The position numbers and the translations under genes are program-made. DNA of 64,000 nt from Sclerotinia nivalis (Eukaryota; Ascomycota; Leotiomycetes; Helotiales; Sclerotiniaceae). The stretch lies in contig JAPEIS010000006.1 in NCBI GenBank assembly GCA_029531795.1, positions 1,054,001 through 1,118,000 on the forward strand, given 5' to 3'. Position 1 is the first letter of the stretch; each line of letters begins with the position of its first letter. Shown here piece by piece: positions 1 to 9,342 of this stretch. The notes below the pieces were generated by a model. The model was not told the DNA's origin. It did no database searches and saw nothing but the letters and a program-made list of their open reading frames with translations.

Positions 1-650
1 GGGATGGAAAATTACAAGTTAGTGATGTAAGGAAGAGAGCCGCGGCACTGATGGATGTTTCGAATTGGAGGAAGTTGAAATTGGTTTACAAGGGACAGCA
101 ATTAAAGGATGATCATGCACTTTGCCGAAGCTACGGGTTAAGAAATGAATCGGAGATTCTTTGCATTGTCGGGGATGGAGTAACTGGGAGTGAAGATTCG
201 GGAGATGAGAGTGAGGAAGTTCAAGAAGGAACTGCATCTAAGCTCAAAAAACGAATCCGCAAGTCGAAGAATAAGAAGGGAAAGAAGAAGAGCGATAACA
301 GCCTCAAAGCACCACAAATGGATTCATCTGCGACGTCCAGAACAGCTTCACCAGTTCCACCTTCAACACCCCAAACACCAATGGAGAAATTAAATGCTAT
401 TTCAGACTATTTGCGTTTCGAAGTCATACCATTAGCAGAAGCATTTATGACAAATCCCCCAGAGGAAGAAAAGAAAAGGGATTTCGAACATAAGAAGTTG
501 AGTGAGACGATCATGGGACAGGTACTCTTGAAGTTGGATGCGGTGGAGATGGAGGGAGATCAAACAGCCAGAGAAACTAGGAAAGCTCTGGTGAAGGAAG
601 CGCAGAATATTTTGAATGATATTGATTCGAAGGTTCCTGCTGAAAAATAA
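1..650 (+). CDS. BAG-domain Hsp70 co-chaperone, 5' end cut by window edge
   Basis: The reading frame is already open at base 3 and runs to TAA at 648-650, so the ATG at 51 is internal and the true start lies upstream. The first ~60 residues resemble a ubiquitin-like fold (KLKLVYKGQQLKDDHALCRS followed by a glycine-rich turn). Next comes an acidic then lysine-rich linker with Ser/Thr/Pro stretches. The last ~85 residues form a helical BAG domain, from MEKLNAISDYLRF to AQNILNDID. BAG proteins bind the Hsp70 ATPase domain and promote nucleotide exchange; the ubiquitin-like part can link to the proteasome. This two-domain layout matches the Bag1/bag101-102 type. No membrane segment is visible in the part present. 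Family assignment is firm; the exact orthologue is not. Confidence 0.85.
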   Translation, partial: DGKLQVSDVRKRAAALMDVSNWRKLKLVYKGQQLKDDHALCRSYGLRNESEILCIVGDGVTGSEDSGDESEEVQEGTASKLKKRIRKSKNKKGKKKSDNSLKAPQMDSSATSRTASPVPPSTPQTPMEKLNAISDYLRFEVIPLAEAFMTNPPEEEKKRDFEHKKLSETIMGQVLLKLDAVEMEGDQTARETRKALVKEAQNILNDIDSKVPAEK

Positions 651-1927
651 GATCTTTCGTTCCGGTTATTATACCTTGTTTGAAGATGGGACGGGTCTTT
701 CGGTTTCGACTTCGGTTTTCTTATGCATCTAAAATGCATCTATTTTGTGTTGCATTTATGAAGTTTATTCTATCGGGATGCTATGCATATGCTGGGTGTG
801 ATCGGGCTTCTCCGATTTTAGAGGGTCATTTATTGCAGAGTTTGCGAGGTTTGGCATGGCGTCTTTCATAGATAGTATGGGTATTAATAAATTGTTGATA
901 GGGAAAGAGGGGTTTTGAACGAAGTACAGGGATGAGCGTCATTGTCACAGGGGAAGATGCGAGAGGGCTGATCATTCCGAGTGCAGCATGAAGCATGATA
1001 TTACATACTTTTTGATCCATCGGAGATGCATCTGCATGCCATATGGCTGTGTTATATTAGGGAGAGAATAGGAGAATTGAAAGTATGTCAAAATTCCGGT
1101 GTGTTGCGTTGTTACTCCTTTTGCCTTTCGCTACGTGTGATTTTAAAACTCGACTTTGCCTGCAACCAAAGGAGCTGCTTTATGCCTTTACTGCTAGGTA
1201 CTTGGTATCGTTGTACTCTGTTCTACAATTGCGTGCTACAATTAGAATCTACTGCAGGTTTGTATCTATTTTCTTGAGCTGATAGCTTCAAAATGGTTTA
1301 ATATCTATTCAACTTTCTTCTGGATATTCAACGGTCAAGTAGTCTCGGATTTTCCCACTAGTACTAACTTCAAAATCATGTAAACAAATTCAGGAGATTC
1401 ATTACATCATGCACAGTTAACAAAACCGCCACTTGCTCAAATGTACCAAACGAGATTCCAAAGGTATCTATCATCTATATTCAATATATTCAATAATAGC
1501 AGTAACATTAGATTGCAGCCTCAGTAGAAGCTGGGGTTTGGGAGGCGAGGCTTGATTGAAGTGAAAAGGTTTGTTGACATCGGCTAACGGTGAAAATGAC
1601 AAGGCTGTAACTGCAACTGCAAAAATTTATCTTTAATTTCATATTTTTCAATGATACAGAACATATATAATCCGAGTACATTCAACATAAAATCAAATAG
1701 ACATTGCCATTAAAAAATTGATTGATTTCATCATCAACTTTATTTTGTCTCGCTCAATAAATAATTCTTTTCAATTTTGCTTCAAATTAGGGTTGTTAGA
1801 CCTGGGATTCGGCTAATATTTTAGCGCGAAAACCAGTGTCAATTTGGAGAATCTCATCCACCGCGAGGGAATTTGAAGACAACGACCAACCGACAAAACA
1901 CGACACCGCCCTCACCAAATAACGAAG
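651..1927. other. Intergenic: BAG gene 3' region and RPL16 promoter
   Basis: I see no convincing gene. Short open frames here have no splice partners or recognisable domains. The left part should hold the 3' UTR of the BAG gene. The AT-rich right part, from about 1600, should hold the promoter of the ribosomal protein gene. Confidence 0.5.
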
Positions 1928-1983
1928 GTAGAGCATATTGATTTTTCGTACGCCTTTCGAATTCATTCTGACATTTTATCCAG
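1928..1983 (+). other. Probable 5'-UTR intron of RPL16
   Basis: A 56-nt stretch starts GTAGAG, contains CTGAC as a possible branch site, and ends TATCCAG six bases before the RPL16 ATG. Introns just upstream of the start codon are common in fungal ribosomal protein genes. The splice call is inference from sequence alone. Confidence 0.5.
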
Positions 1984-1989
1984 GACACA

Positions 1990-3004
1990 ATGTCGACCTT
2001 CGAGCCAGTCGTAAGTGCTCAATCCTTTATCTATGGCAACCAATACCCAATTCAATATTTCGCGACAACAACGATTGGAAATAGTACTTTTGGGTTCAAC
2101 GGCATGAGGGAATACGACTAGGAACGAATTGCTGATGTTGGACTTCTTCTATTAGATCACGATCGATGCCAAGGGTCACCTTCTTGGTCGACTCGCAAGC
2201 ACTGTTGCAAAGCAGTTGCTTAACGGCCAGAAGATCGTCGTTGTACGATGTGAGGCCTTGAACATCTCCGGAGAGTTCTTCCGTGCGAAGCGTACGTTTT
2301 ACCCTTATTTAAATTGCGATGGGATTGGATATGATGGATTCGATGTTGCGCATGGATGGAATGCATGAAATGATGGAAGGCTGATTCAATTTCGATAATA
2401 GTCAAGTACCACGCCTACCTCCGAAAGATGACCAGATACAACCCAACCCGTGGAGGTAAGATATCAAACCCCGTCAATTGCGATTGCAATTGATCGCATT
2501 TGATACAGAGGAGATATCCTGACTTTCTTCGAATAGGTCCTTTCCATTTCCGTGCCCCATCCAGAATCTTCTACAAGACCGTCCGTGGTATGATTCCTCA
2601 CAAGACCGCCCGTGGTGCCGCCGCCCTGGAGAGACTTAAGGTTTTCGAGGGTGTTCCACAACCATACGACAAAGTCAAGCGCGTTGTCGTTCCCCAAGCT
2701 TTGAGAGTGTTGAGATTGAAGCCTGGACGCAAGTACTGCACTGTCGGCAGATTGAGCCACGAGGTTGGATGGAAATACCAAGATGTTGTTGCTAGGTTAG
2801 TGAATTCATTGGAGTTGGGTTGATGGCGGATTTCTAGAGTTGGGTACTAATACGAATCATCACAGACTTGAGGAGAGAAGAAAGGTTAAGAGCGCAGCAT
2901 ACTACGAACGCAAGAAGGCAGCACGCAAGCAGCTCTCAGAAGCCCAGAAGTCCGCTAAGATCGATGATAAGACCAAGTCTGAGTTGGCTGCTCTCGGATA
3001 CTAA
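1990..3004 (+). CDS. rpl16: 60S ribosomal protein uL13 (L13a/RPL16)
   Basis: Five exons can be joined in frame: 1990-2010, 2156-2291, 2402-2455, 2537-2795 and 2866-3004, giving 202 residues, the usual length for this family. Every junction is GT...AG and the phases agree. The protein is a large-subunit structural protein. Its conserved uL13 core is obvious, including GHLLGRLAS near residue 15, [20 protein letters not shown] across exons 3-4, and [20 protein letters not shown]. The C-terminal helix is Lys/Arg-rich, as in eukaryotic L13a. The first exon encodes only seven codons, so ab initio callers could miss the start. A further intron probably lies in the 5' UTR. Confidence 0.95.
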
Positions 3005-4603
3005 ATATCCTGGACCTTATTTGATGTGATTTTGCGCTGCTGGGTGGATGGATTGGGTTGTTTAAACGGTTTCTTCTTTTCAACAATAACAACGTCAATG
3101 CTTTGTTCGACCAATTATTGGGAGATCTCAGGGCCTGGTATTCATTTACCATACACGATATTGGGAAATGCTACGACGACATGGAGTCTGATGCAGCAAG
3201 GAACTTTGATGTGTATTGCTTCGGCTTGCATGCAGTTCATAGCAAAATGAAAAGCCCAAGGCATGAATCAAAAATGAACACATTGCGTTTGGTCTTTGTG
3301 GAAATGGAAGTGGAATTGTGAAAATTAATAATGAAATCCATTAGCTACAGTTTATGAATGAGCATCGGTTTGGTACAAGTTACTTTAATTCTTTGTGAAT
3401 TCAAAGAGCACATGGCAGTCCTTTGGAGAGAGATTGATGACAAGATCATCATGATGTAATTTATTGGATACCTTTAACAGCTCGACTGATATACCCATAG
3501 GTAGAACCAAAGAAACTTCCAAGGATTGAATTTGTCTCCCACCTATGCTCCTCTGTTTGATTGAAGTGAGATTCATTCACCTACTTTCCATCACCTATTT
3601 CTATCCATTTCCTTCTCTTACCCATTCTCTCAATCATCAACTCTTACCCTTCCCTTTTCCCCATAAACCTTCTCCACTATATGCAGATGAATCCAATCGA
3701 GACACCTATTCATTGACACCCATGAACTCAAGAGTCGAGTCAAGGAATTGATATGTGGAATTGGTATGTACGATGAAGTAAGCATGATGAATGAAAGTTA
3801 TACTCCGGAGACCCGAAGCCGCAAGGCCGGGCAGGGCGGAATTTATTCCTTTTGTGGGAGGATTGGTTGCCGAGGATGATCTGGGTTGTGTGATTGGATG
3901 GGATTGGATCGGATTGTGGGGTAGTACAAGACATGCTTATTTTAGGTAGGTAGGTTAAGTACGGAGTCTGCGGGAACTTTTCTATCTCCCTACGTACTTG
4001 AGTAGTTATTTATTTATTCTATTTGTTTGTTTGTTTCTTTAAGTAGGTAGTTGGAGCTCACCTACTTTTTAACTGCGTTTGGTGAAGTATACAGTATTAA
4101 GGATAGAGTATTAAAGATAGAGTTGTACTGCTTACGATCGCGTCTTTGTTGTGAGATCTTACCTTTACCTATCTAGGTTGATTTCTTTTGAGAGGGTTGG
4201 ATTGGTTTGCTTTGGATTGGATTGGATTGGATTGAAATATTGGGATCGGAATTTAGTTGTTTATTTTGTGAGGTGGCTGGATAGGCATGAGTGGTTGAGT
4301 GGTTGAGGTTGATTGATTGAGGTTTTATATCGATTGATACACCTATCGGACGATACAGTTGGGGAAGGGCAGTACAGATTAAAATCGCACGGAAAGTGTG
4401 AGACGACGGATTTGGATTTGTTTGGACGGATTGTGAAGACGACGGTCTACGCTTTATGCTCGAGGAAGAGCTGTAGTGCGAACTTTGGAATTTTGTCAAA
4501 ATCTGAGGAATTGTGAAGGCTGTCTAGAGTAGACGGATCGACGAGATTATCTAGCCACCGACACCAGCGAAACTCTACGTGGCCAATCAAGTTAGAAGCA
4601 AAG
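3005..4603. other. Intergenic: no gene seen
   Basis: This 1.6-kb stretch has no open frame that I can support. It includes the RPL16 3' region and the promoter of the acyl-CoA ligase gene. A short GGATT-type tandem repeat lies near 4216-4234, and TAGGTAGGTAGG-like and TTTGTTTG simple sequence lies near 3945-4035. Confidence 0.5.
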
Positions 4604-6361
4604 ATGTCGGGTCCTACTTCTAGGCTTCAAAGCCTGGTTAATCATTTATTACCTTCTTCTGCATCGACACCATCTCCTGCAACTCCTACGTCGCCGCCAG
4701 CCCCAAAACATCATATTCATACCCTCTCACCTACATTTTTCCTTCCCCGCGCAGCAGCCATTGAACCTGATGCGCCAGCCATCCACCACGTTACAGCTAA
4801 TGGACAAACAATTACACGATCATATCAAGAATTTGCAGATCGTTCTCGTGGTTTAGCATATTATATCAAAAAACAAAAACTCTCTCGCATAGGGATATTA
4901 TGTCCGAATACTCCTGCTTTTCTCGAAAGTATATTTGGGGTAGCTGCTGCTGGGGCTATACATGTAGGGGTTAATTATCGTTTAAAGGAGGAGGATGTTA
5001 TTTATATTTTTGAGTTTGCGGGGGTGGATTGTATTATTGTGGATAGGGAGTTTGTGGGATTGTTGGAGGGGTTTAGGGGGAGGAATAAAGGCGTCAGGAT
5101 CATTGTTGACGAGGATACGGATAAAGATGAAGGAGAATTTGATCAGGCGGTTTTGGAGGGTTTGAGATATGATGGGGAGATTGGAGGAAAGGGATGGGAT
5201 GGATTGCATGCGCAGGCTGATGATGAAGATGCCACGATTGCAATTCCTTTTACTAGTGGGACGACGGCGAAGCCAAAGGGAGTGATATATACGCATCGAG
5301 GTGCTTATCTCGCGTCTTTGGGAAATGTGGTGGAATCGGGATTGAATTTTCATAAAGGAAGATGTGGATATCTTTGGACACTCCCTATGTTTCACGCCGT
5401 GGGTTGGACTTTTCCTTGGGCCGTAACAGCCGTCAGAGGCACCCATTTTTGTCTCCGCAAAATCGACTACCCTTTAATATGGAACTTATTAAAATCCCAA
5501 CCCATCACCCATTTCAACGCTGCACCTACGGTAAACACACTCCTCTGCGCCTCAAAAGAAGCAACCAAACTTTCAAATCCAGTCCGCGTCACAGTCGCCG
5601 CATCACCGCCTACAGCTCATCTTTTCGAAACCATGACGAATCTCAATCTCATCCCAGTTCACGTCTACGGTATGACAGAAACCTATGGTCCCATCACAAA
5701 AGGCTATCACATGCCCGTCTGGGAAGACCTTCCCCGGAAAGAAAAATACGCCCGGATGGCTCGCCAAGGCCACGGTTTCCTCACCTCGCTCAATATCCGC
5801 ATTATTAAACCCGATCAACCGCCCGATAAACTCATAGATGTAGCTCGCAACGGTCAAGAAATTGGTGAAATCATCTTTGTGGGAAATATTTGTGCAAAGG
5901 AATATTATAATGATCCGGAAGCGACGGCGAAATTGTTTGCCGGGGGAGCACTACATAGTGGTGATCTGGCTGTTTGGCATGAAGATGGGAGTGCGCAGAT
6001 TTTGGATCGCGCGAAGGATATTATTATTAGTGGGGGCGAAAATATAAGTAGCGTGGCGTTGGAAGCTATGCTTGTCCAACATGAGAAAGTTCTAGAGGCG
6101 GGGGTGGTGGCGGTTAGGGATGAAAAGTGGGGGGAGGTTCCGGTGGCTTTTGTTACGGTTAGGGGTGGGGATGGGGAAGGGGGGGAGAGCAAACTCAAAG
6201 GTGAAGATGTGGTTAAGTGGGCAAAGGAGGAAAGTAGTATTAGTAGGTTTATGGTTCCTAAAGAAGTCATTGTGGTGTCTGAGTTACCGAAGACGAGTAC
6301 GGGGAAGGTTAAGAAAAATGTTTTGAGGGAGTGGGCGAGGGGGAATTGGGATATGAAATAA
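4604..6361 (+). CDS. AMP-forming acyl-CoA ligase/synthetase
   Basis: Single-exon gene of 585 residues. The ANL (adenylate-forming) family signatures occur in order: the P-loop-like TSGTTAKPKG near residue 220, YGMTETYGP near 355, the LHSGDLAVW and DRAKDIIISGGENIS block near 450-485, and the C-terminal catalytic lysine motif LPKTSTGKVKK near 565. The reaction expected is ATP + acid + CoA to acyl-CoA + AMP + PPi. The spacing resembles short/medium-chain acyl-CoA ligases. A long-chain (FACS) insertion is not evident. The C-terminus (WDMK) is not a PTS1 peroxisomal signal. The N-terminal ~35 residues are Ser/Pro/Thr-rich and could be a mitochondrial presequence or disordered. No biosynthetic neighbours were seen, so the substrate is unknown. 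Confidence 0.92.
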   Translation: MSGPTSRLQSLVNHLLPSSASTPSPATPTSPPAPKHHIHTLSPTFFLPRAAAIEPDAPAIHHVTANGQTITRSYQEFADRSRGLAYYIKKQKLSRIGILCPNTPAFLESIFGVAAAGAIHVGVNYRLKEEDVIYIFEFAGVDCIIVDREFVGLLEGFRGRNKGVRIIVDEDTDKDEGEFDQAVLEGLRYDGEIGGKGWDGLHAQADDEDATIAIPFTSGTTAKPKGVIYTHRGAYLASLGNVVESGLNFHKGRCGYLWTLPMFHAVGWTFPWAVTAVRGTHFCLRKIDYPLIWNLLKSQPITHFNAAPTVNTLLCASKEATKLSNPVRVTVAASPPTAHLFETMTNLNLIPVHVYGMTETYGPITKGYHMPVWEDLPRKEKYARMARQGHGFLTSLNIRIIKPDQPPDKLIDVARNGQEIGEIIFVGNICAKEYYNDPEATAKLFAGGALHSGDLAVWHEDGSAQILDRAKDIIISGGENISSVALEAMLVQHEKVLEAGVVAVRDEKWGEVPVAFVTVRGGDGEGGESKLKGEDVVKWAKEESSISRFMVPKEVIVVSELPKTSTGKVKKNVLREWARGNWDMK

Positions 6362-7814
6362 TGATAGAAATAGTGAGGTGATGATGGGTGGTTGCTGAAG
6401 CGAGGTGGGGTGAGGTGCAGGAGGGGAAGGGGTGACATTTAGGAAGGGAGTCTTTGAGGGGGTGCTTGCCTTCGCATACAGAACCTTTATATACCTAAAC
6501 CCTTAGAAATATAAAGTTGGAGGCAAGTACCCTTCTATATGATTTTTTTCCATTTGAATAAAATCATCAGTCCTTATTCTTAAAACTATACGGTCTATAG
6601 AAAGGAATTTGAAAAATTATAAACTATTTTTTTTCCCTTTTTTCTTGTTTTCGATCGATTTTATAAACTAGTGTAAAAACATTTCTATTTTATCAACTTT
6701 TTTAATATATCAATAGAATCAATCAGTACTGAGATTGTTGTTTTTATTATCCTTGATAATATTACTATATCTAGTAATAGTCAGTATATTTGAAAGATCT
6801 AGAACTATTAATAGGAATTAAAAAGTATTAGAAGAAGGGATTTCTATGAAAATGAATATACAGGGAATTAGGAAGGAGGAATGTTGAGGAGGGATGTTGA
6901 GGAGGGATGTTGAGGAGGTATATAAAGGTATATACGAAAGTATATACGAAAGTATATACGAAGGTGAGTATTCTTTAAGTTGGGATTGGTGGATGTAGAT
7001 GGGTTGAATGGATGATGTGATGGGATGATGTGATGGGATGATGTGAATAGATGATATGGCTGGAAATACTCGAATAATGAATGAATGTACTTGGAGCCGT
7101 GTTTTTTTGGGGGGGGGGGGGGGGGGGGTGGATTTTGGGTTTTGGGTTTTGGGTTAAGATATGTTGTGGGGAAAGTGGAAGACTAGGAGAAGCTGGAGAA
7201 GCTGGAGAAGCTGGAGGAGTATTCTATCTTAGGGAGAATTTTTAAATAAAAAAACCCACTTTAAAAGATCTCTTTTCTGTCGAGAAAAGGCATGAGGCTT
7301 TGTTTTTGTTGTAAGATGACTATAGTATGACTGATATTCGTATATTAGGAATTATACAGAGGAAGGCTCAGGAAGCACATCGTATATGCCAGCTGAGAAA
7401 CATTGCCACGCTCTTTTCAGAACTCCCAGTCCTTCACTTCCTGATTTGCCCCTGTCAAATTATCATCCCACACATAGATCAGAGTTTTCAACTCACAGCC
7501 CGTACAACAGATTCTGTAATTCCACTTATCGCTTCATGTCCGAATCTGACAAGGTTGCACGGCGTGGGCTGGTGCTCTCATCTTGATACTGTAGGGTGTC
7601 ATTGGGTGCGTTTTATGCGCAGGAAGGCTGGGTGGAACTGCGCTTGGTAGACGTGCTGATTTTTACTCCGTTGAGAAGAGGGTTTATAGGTCAGGCTCTA
7701 TCCTGCGAAATGGTTTTCCAAATTCATCTTAAGTTTTCACTAGTTTTGGTGTTCTCTTTTTCTTCTACTTTTTGGATTTGTTAAGTTTTATCTTGGGACT
7801 TGTTTTTTTCAGAT
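6362..7814. other. Intergenic, AT-rich with clustered simple repeats
   Basis: No supportable gene was found; open frames at 7327-7784 show no domain or splice partner. The stretch holds several unrelated microsatellites between about 6880 and 7220, listed separately. It may include the promoter and 5' leader of the WD-repeat locus. A polypyrimidine tract ending CAG lies just before the ATG at 7815 and could be a splice acceptor. Confidence 0.5.
6880..7220. repeat. Microsatellite cluster including a G20 run
   Basis: Five short tandem repeats lie within 340 bp. ATGTTGAGGAGGG-type units occur about three times (~6880-6918). TATATACGAAAG-type units occur about three times (~6919-6964). GATGATGTGATGG-type units lie at ~7011-7050. 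Seven-base TTTTGGG units occur three times (~7132-7154). AGCTGGAGA units lie at ~7188-7217. An uninterrupted run of 20 G lies at 7109-7128. Such tracts expand and contract readily and are hard to sequence, so the exact copy numbers should be treated with caution. Confidence 0.85.
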
Positions 7815-9209
7815 ATGGAAAAACGTTCGAAAATTCAGGATTTTGCAGACGCTTTGCAAGGGTTGACGGAAATTCGGGATGTTTCATCCACAACGGAAGA
7901 GGTGCGGGAAATTAAGTATTTGAAGGAGTTGTCGTCGAGAATCCATCTTGTTTTGTCCGCTACACTGAAAATTGATACTGACGAAGAGGTGCGAAACTTC
8001 CGTGATTGGCTGTCCTCTGAACGTGTTGAAGGTGTGCTAGCACTGTTATGCTACATCGATCATGTTAGATTTGGTATAATGAAAATTCACGATGGTAGGG
8101 AAGAATCAAGAAAATTCCACGATGGACGATCCGATAAAAGTGTCCAAGATTTATACAAGGCATCGCGGGAACTTCAGGAATTTTCGAAGGTTACAGAAGC
8201 ACTGTGCCATTTGGGGTCGGCGTCATCATTATTAAATTGCCTTCAATCTGTGGAAAAACACTACTCGATATTCCATGACGTTATTCTGTCCGACTTCAAT
8301 TCAGTAGAAGATCAGGAGGAGAGAGGGGAACGATCACAAATAGGTCCGCCACCTTCTATCACGGACGTCGACGAAGAATCATTGCCAGTGCATAGCGACG
8401 ATGCCAGCAATTTCCAAACAAGTTCTTCTCCGCCCGCACCTGTAGCATTCTCAGCCTTTTCGCCGAATGGTAAAATGATAGCTTCAGGCTCTTGGGATAA
8501 CACGATCCGACTCTGGGATACAACTATAAGCGAATTGTTACAAACGTTTAAAGATCATTCAGATTCGATTACATCAATAATTTTTTCGCCGAATGATAAA
8601 ATGATAACTTCAAGCGTTAAGGATAACACGATCTGGCTTTGGGATACAATTACAGGCAAACTGTTTCAAACATTCAAGGGCTATTCGGGTTCGGTTTCAT
8701 CAATAGCCTTTTCGCCAAATGATAAAATGGTAGCTTTAGGCTCTTAGGGTAATACGATCCGGCTTTGGGATACAGCTACAAGCGAATTATTACAAACACT
8801 CAAGGGTCATTTGGGTCAGATTACATCAATAGCTTTTTCGCCGAATAGTGAAAAGATAGTTTCAGGCTCTAGGGATAACACGATTCGGCTTTGGGATATA
8901 ACTACAAGCGAGCTATTACAAACATTCAAGGGTCATTCGAATTGGGTTACATCAATAGCCTTTTCGCCGAATAATGAAAAGATAGTTTCAGGCTCTAAGG
9001 ATAACACGATCCGGCTTTGGGATACAGCTATAAGCGAGTTATTACAAATACTCAAGGGTCATTCGGATTCGGTTACATTAATAGCTTTTTCGCTGGATAA
9101 TAAAATGATAATTTCAGGCTCTAAGGATAAAACGATCCGATTTTGGGATACAGCTACAGGCGAGCTATTACAAATGCTCGAGGGTCATTCGATTCGGTTA
9201 CATCAGTAG
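7815..9209 (+). pseudogene. WD40-repeat protein gene with premature stop and frameshift
   Basis: From ATG 7815 one frame continues to 9209 except for TAG at 8745-8747. Residues ~1-205 form a helical N-terminal region with no domain I recognise. Six WD40 units then follow at exactly 126-bp (42-residue) spacing, starting at 8454, 8580, 8706, 8832, 8958 and 9084. Each carries a FSPN...G(S)xD(N/K)TIRLWDT core. The TAG sits where the other units read TGG, AAG or AGG. At about 9191 a G present in sibling units is missing, which shifts the frame and ends the array within 18 bases. The repeat style resembles the C-terminal WD arrays of fungal HET-E/NWD-type NLR proteins, but no NACHT domain is present. 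It could be a relic or a rapidly varying gene. Confidence 0.75.
8454..9209 (+). repeat. Tandem array of six 126-bp WD-repeat units
   Basis: The units share long stretches at nucleotide level, for example the segment reading CGATCCGGCTTTGGGATACA with few changes between copies. Exact 126-bp periodicity with high DNA similarity points to recent duplication or gene conversion. Independent old WD repeats conserve only protein motifs. Confidence 0.9.
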
Positions 9210-9342
9210 CAGAGGAATCAGGGCTAGCGACGTAGTGCCTTTAAATGCTGCAGCTCGCGGCTGCAGTGACGAAGTGCGCCAGGGCTCGAATGATATTCCA
9301 CATTCACTTCCAACTCGCCAGAGTAATATTTTCCGTGATGAT

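Noticed and set aside
7132..7154. Telomere-like TTTTGGG repeats
   Set aside because: Only three units inside a wider microsatellite cluster; filamentous fungal telomeres are normally TTAGGG, and core genes lie on both sides.
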